Shown piece by piece: positions 13,476 to 22,388 of a stretch of DNA of 64,000 nt. Origin of the DNA: Oscillospiraceae bacterium (GTDB lineage Bacteria > Bacillota > Clostridia > Oscillospirales > Oscillospiraceae); NCBI GenBank assembly GCA_021769865.1, contig JAETSB010000005.1:96210-160209 (forward strand), written 5' to 3'. A program made the position numbers and the translations under genes. Each line of letters begins with the position of its first letter. Within the stretch, counting starts at the first letter, position 1. The notes beneath the pieces are model-generated. The model was given only the letters and a program-made list of their open reading frames with translations, was not told the origin of the DNA and searched no databases.

Positions 13476-14866
13476 GCCTCCTGGCCCTCCGCGTCCTCCG
13501 CCAAGGCCGCTTGCAGCATGATGGCGCACTCCATCCGCTTGCGGAAGAGCTCGCAGCCCGCCTCGTAGACTCCCCGGATGGACCCGGAGGCGTGGTAGGC
13601 GTTGGCGGCGCAGCCGCCGGAGCAGTAGAGTTTGGCCCAGCAGTCCGCGCACTCCGGGCGGGCGTAGGCGTTGCAGGACCGGAACTCCTCCCGGAGGGCG
13701 GTATTTGTCACGCCGTTCCACACGTCCCCCAGCTTGTACGCCTCCTCCCCCACGAACTGGTGGCAGGGGTACAGGTCCCCCCAGGGGGTGACGGCCATGT
13801 ACTCCGTGCCGGAGCCGCAGCCGGAGACCCGCTTGTAAACGCAGGGCCCGCCGGTCAGGTCCAGCATGTAGTGGTAGAAGGTGATGGGGCGGCCCTCCCT
13901 GTGCCGTTTCAGCATCTCCCTGGCCAGCAGCTCGTACTGGTCCTTGACGATCTCCAGGTCCTCCGCCGTCAGGGCTGCCGGGTCCCCCGGGGCGCAGACC
14001 ACCGGCTCCATGGAGAGCTCGGTAAAGCCCAGGTCCGCCATGTGGAAGAGGTCCTTTGTAAAGTCCGGGTTCCGGTGGGTGAAGGTGCCCCGCATATAAT
14101 AGCGGGTCCCTCCCCGGGCCTTCACCAGCTCCTGAAATTTGGGGACGATGCGGTCGTAGCTGCCCCTTCCCGCGTAGTCCACCCGGAGGGCGTCGTGGAT
14201 CTCCTTTCGCCCGTCCAGGGAGAGGACCACGTTGTCCATCTCCCGGTTGGCGAAGTCGATGACGTCCTCGTCGATGAGCATTCCGTTGGTGGTGAGGGTG
14301 AAGCGGAAGCGCTTGTGACAGGGCTCCTCCCGAGTCCGGGCGTAGGCCACCAGGTCCTTCACCACCTGCCAGTTCATCAGCGGCTCGCCGCCGAAGAAGT
14401 CCACCTCCAGGTTCGTCCGGCTTCCCGAGTGGGCAATGAGGAAATCCAGGGCCTGCTTTCCCACCTCGAAGTTCATGAGGGCCCGGTCGCCATGATACTT
14501 GCCCTGGCTGGCGAAGCAGTAGGAGCAGTTGAGGTTGCAGGTGTGGGCCACGTGGAGGCAGAGGGCCTTCACCACGTCGCCGGAGCGCTCCTTGAAGGTC
14601 CCGGCGATGTCCGCAAAGGTATCGGGGGTGTAGAGCTGCCCGGAGTTCACCAGGGACTCCACGTCGGCGACGCACTCCCGGAGTTCGGATTCCGTCACGT
14701 CGGGGCGGTCCGGGTATTTCTCCAGCAGGGCCTTTACGATCTCCTCCGGCGTGTGGTCCGGGTAGAGGGCGATGACGTCATAGGCCACCTCGTCCACTAC
14801 GTGGACGCCGCCGGAGCAGGTGTCCAGAACGATATTGTATCCGTTGAGCTTGTATTGATGTACCAT
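13472..14866 (-). CDS. scfB: SCIFF peptide radical SAM maturase
   Basis: This 464-residue radical SAM/SPASM enzyme installs thioether cross-links in the SCIFF peptide encoded just upstream. An N-terminal peptide-recognition region (1-95) precedes HTCNLNCSYC (Cys110, 114, 117), which binds the SAM cluster, and FFGGEPLMNW. The C-terminal SPASM part has CGSGTEYMAV, LYPCHQFVG, CNAYARPECADCW and YCSGGCAAN for auxiliary clusters. The start ATG is at 14866 with AGGAGG. It follows the SCIFF gene across a hairpin. The symbol follows published scfA/scfB usage. Confidence 0.95.
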   Translation of the reverse strand: MVHQYKLNGYNIVLDTCSGGVHVVDEVAYDVIALYPDHTPEEIVKALLEKYPDRPDVTESELRECVADVESLVNSGQLYTPDTFADIAGTFKERSGDVVKALCLHVAHTCNLNCSYCFASQGKYHGDRALMNFEVGKQALDFLIAHSGSRTNLEVDFFGGEPLMNWQVVKDLVAYARTREEPCHKRFRFTLTTNGMLIDEDVIDFANREMDNVVLSLDGRKEIHDALRVDYAGRGSYDRIVPKFQELVKARGGTRYYMRGTFTHRNPDFTKDLFHMADLGFTELSMEPVVCAPGDPAALTAEDLEIVKDQYELLAREMLKRHREGRPITFYHYMLDLTGGPCVYKRVSGCGSGTEYMAVTPWGDLYPCHQFVGEEAYKLGDVWNGVTNTALREEFRSCNAYARPECADCWAKLYCSGGCAANAYHASGSIRGVYEAGCELFRKRMECAIMLQAALAEDAEGQEA

Positions 14867-14883
14867 GGGAGTCCTCCTATGAA

Positions 14884-14909
14884 AAGCGCCGCCTCACCGG
14901 GCGGCGCTT
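14884..14909 (-). terminator. Hairpin between SCIFF and its maturase
   Basis: AAGCGCCGCC/GGCGGCGCTT forms a perfect 10-bp stem with a six-base loop, followed on the minus strand only by TTC and then the maturase Shine-Dalgarno. A partial terminator or processing stabiliser here would keep the peptide in excess over its enzyme. Confidence 0.7.
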
Positions 14910-14922
14910 CACGCAATGTTCG

Positions 14923-15063
14923 TTACTTCTGCTCGCACTTCTGATTGGCGACGCCGCAGGAGGTCTTGCAGGCGGACTGGCAGGAGGTCTGGCACTCGCC
15001 GCAGCCGCCCTTCTTGGCGCTCTCGCAGAGGCTGCGGGTCTCCAGGGTCTTGATTCTCTTCAT
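14923..15063 (-). CDS. scfA: SCIFF ranthipeptide precursor (six cysteines in forty-five)
   Basis: This 46-residue precursor peptide has its cysteines concentrated near the C terminus: CGECQTSCQSACKTSCG then KCEQK. That is the nearly invariant SCIFF signature of Clostridia. The N-terminal MKRIKTLETRSLCE is the leader. Thioether bridges are expected between cysteines and alpha carbons, made by the adjacent maturase. A role in quorum sensing or metabolism has been proposed for some species. It starts at the ATG complementary to 15061-15063 after GGGAG. Confidence 0.96.
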   Translation of the reverse strand: MKRIKTLETRSLCESAKKGGCGECQTSCQSACKTSCGVANQKCEQK

Positions 15064-15139
15064 ATGAACGTCTCCCATCTGATTGAATTTAAAACGTTCC
15101 GCCGTTCTCCGTGGAAAAAAGCGGCCTGTCATTTTGGAA

Positions 15140-15168
15140 AGCATAGCACAAAGCCGCCGGAAAGTCAA
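15140..15168 (-). promoter_or_regulatory. Promoter of the SCIFF operon
   Basis: On the minus strand TTGACT (15163-15168) and TATGCT (15140-15145) are 17 bases apart. The -35 overlaps the stop codon of the upstream flavoprotein gene, leaving a leader of about 70 bases before the SCIFF start. Confidence 0.78.
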
Positions 15169-16229
15169 GAGGGCCCTTCGCGGGAGGCCGGAGGCGCCCA
15201 CTGCGCCAGCATGTTTTCGGCGAAGCCCTCCAGCCGGGCCTCGATCCCCGGCAGCCTGAGGGCCGCTCCGGCGTCGTTGGCGGTCTCCAGCAGGATGGCG
15301 CGGGGAGGCAGCCGGAAGCCCTTGTTGACGCACAGGGCCGACACCACCTGGCTGGCCACGATGTCCCCGCCGGAGTAGCCGGAGACCACGATGGCGAAGA
15401 CCGCCTTGTCCTCGAAGGAGGCGGTACGGTAGAGGGCCGTCAGGCGGTTCACGGCGGCGGTGAGATTGGCGGAGAGGGCGTCGTTGTAGTTGGGACAGAG
15501 GAGGACTACCCCGTCCGCCTCCCGCAGGGCGGGGAACACCTCCTGGACCATAACGCCGCCGTAAAAACAGCCTCCCCGCTCTCCGAAGTGGAGGCAGGTG
15601 GTGTAGGGACATCCGGCGCAGTCCTCCAGGGTCCCGTTCCGCAGGCCGATCTCCCGGACCTCGCAAGTCCCCTCGATCCGCTCCCGGACCCGGCCCCAGA
15701 GGTCCAGCGTGTTGGAGGTGGAGCGGCTGGAGGCGTGGAGGGCCAAAATCTTCGGCCGCTCCCGACGGGGAGGCGCGAAGCCCAGCACCCGCCCCGCCAG
15801 ATCCGACACCGCCCGGCGGTACGCCTCCTCCAGGTCACAGCCCCCGTTCCGGGCCTGGACGGTGAAGTTCTGGAGGCCGCCCGTGGCCTCCGCCAGAGGG
15901 CGGCCCGGGAAGGCGCAGCCCGCCATGTTTGCCGCTAGAATCAGCTCCCGCCCCGCCGCTTTGGTGTAGAGGTCCCCGGCCCCGTCGACGACCACGCCGC
16001 CCACGCTGCCCGCTAAGCAGCCCGGGCAGTCCCGCAGCCGGGCCAGGAGGCCGTACAGCTCGGGGCTGACCCCGTTTTCCGGCAGGGAGAAGGCAAAGAG
16101 GAGCCGCCGGTTTTCCAGGGACTCGCCGTCCTGATAAAGCCGGACCGCCCGGTCCGCCAGGGCGGCGCGCAGGGTCTCGCCCAGCCGCCCCTCCAGGGGG
16201 CCGGCGACCAGGGTCAGTTCCCGTTCCAT
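15165..16229 (-). CDS. Iron-sulfur flavoprotein / NADPH-dependent FMN reductase-like
   Basis: This 354-residue protein has two parts. Residues 1-155 resemble a shikimate/flavodoxin-like Rossmann fold with no motif I recognise. Residues about 165-330 are an FMN-reductase/flavodoxin domain (KILALHASSRSTSNTLDLWG for phosphate binding) with DCAGCPYTTCLHFGERGGCF, the cysteine cluster of iron-sulfur flavoproteins. It would pass electrons between a ferredoxin and an unknown acceptor. It is the third gene of an operon with the dehydrogenase-like and giant fusion proteins, 15 bases after the former. Confidence 0.75.
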   Translation of the reverse strand: MERELTLVAGPLEGRLGETLRAALADRAVRLYQDGESLENRRLLFAFSLPENGVSPELYGLLARLRDCPGCLAGSVGGVVVDGAGDLYTKAAGRELILAANMAGCAFPGRPLAEATGGLQNFTVQARNGGCDLEEAYRRAVSDLAGRVLGFAPPRRERPKILALHASSRSTSNTLDLWGRVRERIEGTCEVREIGLRNGTLEDCAGCPYTTCLHFGERGGCFYGGVMVQEVFPALREADGVVLLCPNYNDALSANLTAAVNRLTALYRTASFEDKAVFAIVVSGYSGGDIVASQVVSALCVNKGFRLPPRAILLETANDAGAALRLPGIEARLEGFAENMLAQWAPPASREGPS

Positions 16230-16244
16230 GGCGTCCTCCCGTTC

Positions 16245-17429
16245 TCAGGAAATTTCGTGCAGAGCCCGCTCCGTCTCCCGCAGGCGGGCAAAGAGCGGGT
16301 CCGGCAGCTCTAAGGTCTCCAGCTCCAGGCCCCAGGGCGTGAAGCGGTTTTTGCAGCCGAACCACACGCCCCCCAGGGGCACGGAGCCGCAGTGCCACTC
16401 CCCCCGGAGGGTCAGCAGCAGCTGCATGGCCCCGGAGGCGACGGCGGGGGCCGCGTAGGGCTTAAAGCCCAGGTCCCGGATGCGGAGATTGGCCTCCAGG
16501 GTCAGGCGGGTCAGCTCCTGGGAGAGGGCGTCGTCATAGTGCTGGATGGAGTTGGCGGCCACCAGGCCCTTTCCATGGGGGCCGAAGGTCCGGCCCTGGG
16601 TGAGGAAGGAGGCGAACCGGGGGTCCCGCTTGGCGAAGTAGGCCGCCCGGGCGTTCATCACCCCCAGGCCGAAGCCCTGGACCTGCTCGGGGAGAAGGCC
16701 CAGGTGGTCCGGCTTCCCGTCCGGCCCTAGATTGGAGGCCCGCCACGCCGCCCGGCACAGCGGGTCCACCGGGTCGCTGAGGACGATGAAGAGGCCCTGA
16801 AAGCCCGCCGCCCGGGCCTGCCGGGCGAAGGACTCCGCCAGGGGGCGGTTGGCCTCCAGCTGAGCCATGCGCACGTCCTTGATGCCGCTGCCCACCGCCG
16901 GGATGGCCTTCGTGGCGGCGAACACGAACACGTCGCAGTCGAAAAGGCGTTCCGGGGAAACGGCCTCCACCTCGGGAAGGGCCTGATAATCCCAGGGCCA
17001 GGAGATCTGGCCCATCTCCGCGGTCCACCGGGCCACGGTGTTTTCATTCAGGTCGCAGATGCCGACGGAGGAGATCACATCTCCGCCCAGCAGCTTCACG
17101 GCCGTCAGCAGGGTGCTTCCCACGTCCCCCACGGCCAGGAGGTGGACCCGTTTTTTCCCCGGCTTGGGCGTTACGAAGTCCAGAGCCGCCTCCCGGCGGG
17201 GGTGGCGGGCGTTCACGCCGGTGAGCCGCCCCGCCGCCAGGGCGGCGCGCTGCGCCTCCGTCAGGGCCGGGGCCTCCCCCAGCCGCCGGGGGTCCAGCCA
17301 GCGGACGTCCGCCGCCTCCCCGTTCAGCTGCCGGGGGTCCGTGACGCGCCAGGCGGCGGGGCTCAGGGCGGGGTCCCGCTCTGTGTGATATCGAAAACGT
17401 TCAGTCATGCGCGTCTCATCTCCCGTCAT
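16245..17429 (-). CDS. Lactate/malate dehydrogenase-like Rossmann protein
   Basis: This 394-residue protein has an unfamiliar N-terminal extension of about 90 residues. An NAD-binding core follows: VHLLAVGDVGSTLLTAVKLL near 95-114, then IVLSDPVDPLCRAAW and FGPHGKGLVAANS, which match the SNPVD and GEHGD regions of LDH/MDH proteins. The catalytic His is therefore probably GPHGKG. The C terminus is also atypical. The ATG at 17429 overlaps the stop of the giant fusion gene (ATGA) and has AAGGAG eight bases upstream. Substrate unknown. Confidence 0.7.
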   Translation of the reverse strand: MTGDETRMTERFRYHTERDPALSPAAWRVTDPRQLNGEAADVRWLDPRRLGEAPALTEAQRAALAAGRLTGVNARHPRREAALDFVTPKPGKKRVHLLAVGDVGSTLLTAVKLLGGDVISSVGICDLNENTVARWTAEMGQISWPWDYQALPEVEAVSPERLFDCDVFVFAATKAIPAVGSGIKDVRMAQLEANRPLAESFARQARAAGFQGLFIVLSDPVDPLCRAAWRASNLGPDGKPDHLGLLPEQVQGFGLGVMNARAAYFAKRDPRFASFLTQGRTFGPHGKGLVAANSIQHYDDALSQELTRLTLEANLRIRDLGFKPYAAPAVASGAMQLLLTLRGEWHCGSVPLGGVWFGCKNRFTPWGLELETLELPDPLFARLRETERALHEIS

Positions 17430-20400
17430 TTCAAAAGCTCCTTCATCCGGTCCAGCTGCCGCAGGTCGCTCTCCAGACAGATGGAGGCGGAGAGGTTCGG
17501 GTCGTATCGCAGGGCGGCCCCCTTGTCGGGGCTCAGGGGCAGGATCACCGCCTCGCTGAGCCGGGAGAGGGTCAGGTTCCGGGCGTAGCGCTCCCGGTAG
17601 GCCCGCTCCAGGGCCAGGAGAATGTCCCGACTGTTCTCAATGCAGGTCCGGGAGAAGCGGAACACCGCCTCCCGGCCGCACTGGCTGTAAAACCGGGGGA
17701 AGGCGTAGGGCAGGATCAGGTTCACCGCCGGGGTCAGCCCCGGCACGGAGGGGGCCGCCTTGTCCACGGCGTCCCCGCCGATGAAGGGGTACATGGTGGA
17801 CTCCACAAACCAGGCCCGGAGGTCCGGGACGAAGTAGACGCTGTCCACCTTCCTTCCCCGGGCAGCCATCAGGTCCCGGCCCCGGCCGGAGAGAAGGCCC
17901 ACCACGCACCGGTCGATGTCCAGCTTCTCCCGCCGGAAGAGGGGGTCCAGGGCGTTGATGCGGTTGCCGGTGTGGAGCAGGTCGTCCACCAGCATGACGG
18001 GGCGGCGGAAGGAATGAATGGTCCGAATCTGGCTCTCCAGGGGGGCGTAGCCCGGGAAGGGGGCGATGGAGAAGGAGTGGAGGTCCGGGGCAAAGACCTT
18101 GTCCGTGTGGATGGTCTTGGTGACGGTGTTGGGCACGGCGTTGCCCCGGAGAATCTTTCCGAAGGGCACGCACATCTTGGGCCCCAGGACCCGGGGGGTC
18201 TGGGGCTCGGCGGGGACGCCGTTCTCCTCCGTCAGCTTCCGGACCAGGCGGTGGTAGATGACCTCCGCGTTGAGGGACAGCACCAGGGTGCCGGGGTACA
18301 AGCCGCACACCGCCTCCTGGAGGCGGAGATGGGCCGCCCCCATGGCGGAGAGCACCTGCCGGTCCGAGGCGAAGGGCTCCTTCAAGGTGGTGGGGATGTT
18401 CTGCACCAGCACCGCCGGGGATCGCATGTCCACCAGCAGCAGGGGCTTCGGCGTCTCCAGCCTTGATGGAACGAAGCCCTGGCGGCGGAGTATGTCCAGG
18501 CCCGCCGGGTCCGACGGCCCCCACCAGACGGCGTAGCCGCAGTCGTCCTCCGCCGCCCGGGTCAGGGCCTCCGTCAGCAGGAGCTGGCCGGGGTCGTAGT
18601 TCCCCCCGGGGGCCCTGGCGGCCCAGAGGCCCGTCAGCAGCTGGATCCGACCCGCCGTCCGGGTGCGGACCCAATGGGCCAGCTCCTCGCTGCCGAAGGC
18701 GTTGTACAGCTCTCCCGAGTTGACCACTCGGCCCGTCAAAAAGCCCAGGACCCGGGGCCGGGGACCGTTCGAGCGGAGGAGGAACACGCTGTCCCGGGGG
18801 TCCGGGGGCGGCAGGGGGCCCAGGGCCTCCCCCAGCTCCGCCCAGAGGGCCGGGTCCGGGGCGGCGGCGCGGGCGAAGTCCAGAAGGCTGGCCCGGACCA
18901 GCTGCTTGTACTGGGGCTCCCGAAGGTAGAGGCTGTTCCGATAGATGAGGTCCTGCACCGTGGGGTCCACCAGGTTGGAGACATCCCGCCCCAGGTCGAT
19001 GTTCTCCCGGATGCGGGTGGAGCTGATGTCCTCCAGATGGGTGGGCAGCTGGAGCTGGACCACGCGCCCGGTGATGCAGGAGAGGTCCGCGTCGATCTCC
19101 CGGCCCTCGGCGTCGCTGGAGCGGCGGAAGACAATGTGATTCAGGGAGTGGACGGAGCCCGGGCTGGACGGGGCCCTGTAGGAAGAGGCCCCCGCCACCA
19201 CGTCGGACCCCACCACCAGATAGAGCTCCCGGCCCGCGAACACCTGCCGCAGGCGGAGGAGGTCGTCGGGAGTGGCCAGGTTCACGGGGATGTCGTGGGG
19301 GAAGAGGTACACGCCGAACTCGTCGGCCACGGACATGCTGACGATCTGCCGCCGGATCAGGGAGGGCTGGGCCTTCTTGGACCAGGAGAACTCGTCCACG
19401 GCCAGGTAGACCTCCATCCCCAGGTCCCGGATGGCGGTGACGATGCCCTTGTGGGAGAGGGAGAAGGGGTCGAAGGTGCCGGGGAAGAAGGCGGCGGCCT
19501 TGTCCCGCCACTCAAAGCGGAAGGGCCCGCTCTCGATGCGGTGCTTCACGGCGAAGCGGTAGATGTGGGAGAGGGCGGCGGCGGTGTGGAAGAAGGTCAG
19601 CTCGCCCCCCGGCTGCTCGCCGATGAGGAAGAGGAGCTTTTTGGCAATCAGGGTGAAGAGGTCCGTCTTGTCCGCGTAGCTCAGGAAGGGGGAGGCGAAG
19701 AGACCCTCGCCCAGGACCCGCAGGGCCTCCTGCCGCACCGGCTCCATGCAGGAGGCCAGGCCCTTGAGGAGCAGACCCGCCATGCGTTTCCGGCGGCGCT
19801 CCAGGGCCTCCTCCGGCTCGTGAAAGCGCTTGGCGTAGACCCGGTAGTGCTCCAGCAGGGACCCTACGGTCCCCAGGGCCCCCGCCGCCACGCTGGCGCT
19901 GGAGGAGGAGAGGAAGCGCAAGAGCTCGTCCAAGATCTCGTCCAGTTCCCGGGGGGTGAGCCACAGGAGGAACTGCCCCAGGTAGGGGGGAATGTACTGG
20001 GAGATCTCCGACTGGCCGGTCTCCAGGGCCTCGCACAGCTCCACGGCCACCTCGTTGCGCCGGGGGGGCGTCAGCAGGGGGGCCACGTCCAGCAGGGCGC
20101 TGCCCGCCAGGCGGCGGACCACCACGTTTTCGCTGACCTTCATCAGGTTGGAAAAATGGGTGGCAATGTGAAGGGCGGCGGCGGGCTCCCCCCGCCGGGC
20201 CTGGTCCAGCAGGTACTCCACGCCCACGGCCTTCAAAACCCAGGGGGTGGCGGTTTTCAGGTTGTCCAGGAACACGCCGCCGGCGGCGTCCCCCTGGTCC
20301 AGCAGTTCCCGACGGCCGGACGCGTCCAGACCGAGAAGCGTCATCAGCCGGGACTGGAGGTAGAGCAGCGGGGTGGAGGAGGAGCAGTCCGCCGTTTCCA

Positions 20401-22225
20401 CGGCCCGGACGACGGCCTCCCGCTGGGGGAAGTCCGGCTCCAGCACCGGGAGAAGGCGGCGGGCAAGGCGCATGGCGGCGGCCTTCTGGGGGGCCTCGCC
20501 GGTCTCCAGCCACCAGGCGGCGTAGCGGGCCAGCGCCGCCGCGTCCCTGCCGTCGATCCGCTCCATGGGCAGGTTCAGCGCCGTGTTCAGCAGGGCGAAG
20601 GCCCCCTCCGGATCTTCGGCGGCGGGGTCCTGGTAGTGGCGGAAGAGGAGCTCGGAGAACCGGGGAAAGTCCCCGTCGGTGCAGCCGCCAAGCAGTGCGT
20701 CCGCCGCCGTCTTGGCCTGGTAGCGGATCATGCTGATCTGCCGGGGGGTGAGGCGGCGGTCCGGGTGGATGAGCTTTTCCAGGTACTCCGCCCACAGCTC
20801 GAAGGGGCGCTCCTCCTGGGGGCTGGGAGGCGCGCCCTGGGGCAGCTCCTTTTTGTAGCCGGAGAGGAACTTGGAGAGCATCCGACCCATCAGCCCCGCC
20901 GCCTGGCGGCGGATGTCCCCGTCGGGCTGGAGCAGCAGCTCGTAGAGAAATTCCAGGGCCTGCTCCTTCTGCTCCACGGTCCAGTAGGTGAAGTACTCCC
21001 GGAACACGGACACATAGGCCCGGATGCGGCCGGGGTCCTTCTCCCCCCGGGCCGCCTCCAGGGTGGCGACGAACAGCCGCTCCCGGCTCAGCCGGTGCAT
21101 CAGGCGGATGTTGTGGTCCACCGCCGTCCGCCGCAGGCCCAGGACCACCTCGTCCTCGTTCATCAAAGAGGGGTCCTTCCGGGGCAGGGGCGGCCCCCCG
21201 GCGGTCTCCAGGGTCACATCCGCGCCGAAGCTCTGGAGGTAGCCCTCGAAGTCCCGGAGCTTCACATATACATACTCGTAGCGCCGCCGCTTGGCGGCGT
21301 CCACGTTGTCCAGCTTGGAGAGGATCACGTCAAAGGCGTCCGCCAGGGAGAAGAGCTTCGCCTCCTCCCCGCCGCCGGGGAGGCGCTCCTGTTTCACCCG
21401 GAAGTCGGCGTAGACCAGCACCAACGACTCGGAGGACAGGTTCTCCAGCTCCAGGTCCCAGACGGAGTGATTGGCCGCCACCCGGCCCAGGGCCCCCAGG
21501 CCCCGCCAGGAGAACCACTGGTCCGTGTAGTAGTAGTGGAGATAGGGCACCCGTTCCCCGGGCTTGCAGCCGAACTTGCCGATGTCGTGGCCCGCGGCGG
21601 CGGCGGAGATGAGCCCCAGGTCGATCTTCCCACCCCCGGCCTTGAAGGCCCGGGAGACCATCATGGACACATGGTGGACTCCGGCAATGTGCTCGCAGGT
21701 GCGGAAGGGGGTGACCTCCCGGCCCAGGCGGAGGAGCTCGTAGACATACTCCTCCCGCCAGCGGCGGAGAAATAAGCGGTAGTCCTCCGCCACGGCGCTT
21801 CCCTTCAGCTCCTCCTCCGTGCAGAAGGCGAAGTCCAGCCAGAAGTCAAAGGGCAGGGACTCCCGCTCCGCGTCGAAGAGGGTCCGCAGGAATTGGAGGA
21901 AGCACAGAGCCCCGTCCCGCTGGACGGGAGTGTGGGCGGGGGCCGCCTGGGGAAAGAGGAGGGAGACCGCCGTCCGGTAGGCGCAGAGGGCCCAGCCCTC
22001 CCCCGGCTCCGGGGCGGCGGCGTCCAGGAGCGGATGGAAGGCCTCCAGCGCCCTTTCACAGGAGATCCGCTCCTCGATGGGCAGCAGGGGGGCCAGCAGG
22101 GCGGGCCAGTCCAGGCCGCCGAAGAGGGCTTCCGCCTCCTCCCGGGGGCGGGAGAGCTTTCGCAGGAACGCCTCTTCCCGGAAGGCGTCTGCCATCGCCG
22201 TATACAGGCTGCTTTGTTGTTCCAT
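17426..22225 (-). CDS. 1599-residue fusion: HD, HEAT-like, NadD-like, GNAT-like and PRTase domains
   Basis: This is a very large cytoplasmic protein with no signal peptide. Residues about 175-300 form an HD phosphohydrolase-like domain (HHVSMMVS at 184-191, GHDIGKFG at 212-219, ANHSVWD near 251). About 380-900 is helical and HEAT-like. About 910-1120 is a nucleotidyltransferase of the NadD/CTP-transferase fold (FFPGTFDPFSLSHKGI, LYLVVGSDVV, EDISSTRIRE). About 1140-1300 resembles an acetyltransferase (GNAT-like, weak). About 1400-1500 is a phosphoribosyltransferase with the PRPP loop VMLVDDLLHTGNRI. The combination suggests nucleotide or NAD cofactor handling with hydrolysis, synthesis and salvage in one chain. 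The substrate is unknown and I know no characterised protein with this layout. Confidence 0.8.
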   Translation of the reverse strand: MEQQSSLYTAMADAFREEAFLRKLSRPREEAEALFGGLDWPALLAPLLPIEERISCERALEAFHPLLDAAAPEPGEGWALCAYRTAVSLLFPQAAPAHTPVQRDGALCFLQFLRTLFDAERESLPFDFWLDFAFCTEEELKGSAVAEDYRLFLRRWREEYVYELLRLGREVTPFRTCEHIAGVHHVSMMVSRAFKAGGGKIDLGLISAAAAGHDIGKFGCKPGERVPYLHYYYTDQWFSWRGLGALGRVAANHSVWDLELENLSSESLVLVYADFRVKQERLPGGGEEAKLFSLADAFDVILSKLDNVDAAKRRRYEYVYVKLRDFEGYLQSFGADVTLETAGGPPLPRKDPSLMNEDEVVLGLRRTAVDHNIRLMHRLSRERLFVATLEAARGEKDPGRIRAYVSVFREYFTYWTVEQKEQALEFLYELLLQPDGDIRRQAAGLMGRMLSKFLSGYKKELPQGAPPSPQEERPFELWAEYLEKLIHPDRRLTPRQISMIRYQAKTAADALLGGCTDGDFPRFSELLFRHYQDPAAEDPEGAFALLNTALNLPMERIDGRDAAALARYAAWWLETGEAPQKAAAMRLARRLLPVLEPDFPQREAVVRAVETADCSSSTPLLYLQSRLMTLLGLDASGRRELLDQGDAAGGVFLDNLKTATPWVLKAVGVEYLLDQARRGEPAAALHIATHFSNLMKVSENVVVRRLAGSALLDVAPLLTPPRRNEVAVELCEALETGQSEISQYIPPYLGQFLLWLTPRELDEILDELLRFLSSSSASVAAGALGTVGSLLEHYRVYAKRFHEPEEALERRRKRMAGLLLKGLASCMEPVRQEALRVLGEGLFASPFLSYADKTDLFTLIAKKLLFLIGEQPGGELTFFHTAAALSHIYRFAVKHRIESGPFRFEWRDKAAAFFPGTFDPFSLSHKGIVTAIRDLGMEVYLAVDEFSWSKKAQPSLIRRQIVSMSVADEFGVYLFPHDIPVNLATPDDLLRLRQVFAGRELYLVVGSDVVAGASSYRAPSSPGSVHSLNHIVFRRSSDAEGREIDADLSCITGRVVQLQLPTHLEDISSTRIRENIDLGRDVSNLVDPTVQDLIYRNSLYLREPQYKQLVRASLLDFARAAAPDPALWAELGEALGPLPPPDPRDSVFLLRSNGPRPRVLGFLTGRVVNSGELYNAFGSEELAHWVRTRTAGRIQLLTGLWAARAPGGNYDPGQLLLTEALTRAAEDDCGYAVWWGPSDPAGLDILRRQGFVPSRLETPKPLLLVDMRSPAVLVQNIPTTLKEPFASDRQVLSAMGAAHLRLQEAVCGLYPGTLVLSLNAEVIYHRLVRKLTEENGVPAEPQTPRVLGPKMCVPFGKILRGNAVPNTVTKTIHTDKVFAPDLHSFSIAPFPGYAPLESQIRTIHSFRRPVMLVDDLLHTGNRINALDPLFRREKLDIDRCVVGLLSGRGRDLMAARGRKVDSVYFVPDLRAWFVESTMYPFIGGDAVDKAAPSVPGLTPAVNLILPYAFPRFYSQCGREAVFRFSRTCIENSRDILLALERAYRERYARNLTLSRLSEAVILPLSPDKGAALRYDPNLSASICLESDLRQLDRMKELLK

Positions 22226-22329
22226 GGGTTCCTCCGTTCCGCCCGGAGAGGGCCGGTGGTGTTCATATCCACAGTATACCGCAGTTGGCCGCCGGGGGGA
22301 AGGGGAAACGAGAAAAAACCGCCTTCTTC

Positions 22330-22358
22330 TTGCCGGGCTCCGCCGCGCGTGTTACAAT
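22330..22358 (+). promoter_or_regulatory. Promoter of the dihydrofolate-reductase-family gene
   Basis: TTGCCG (22330-22335) and TACAAT (22353-22358) are 17 bases apart, 31 bases before the ATG. Confidence 0.75.
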
Positions 22359-22388
22359 CAGGCAATCATAATTCAGGAGGTTTTGAAG

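Noticed and set aside
12135..14675. One 846-residue protein spanning the decarboxylase and most of the maturase gene
   Set aside because: Only the C-terminal 446 residues look like protein; the rest is out of frame with the SCIFF maturase. The ATG at 13475 with the ATGA overlap is the real start.
18674..21775. A 1033-codon open frame antisense to the giant fusion gene
   Set aside because: Same reason: composition is Gly/Val/Gln/Leu-rich with no recognisable domain, and the opposite strand has clear HD, NadD-like and PRTase motifs.
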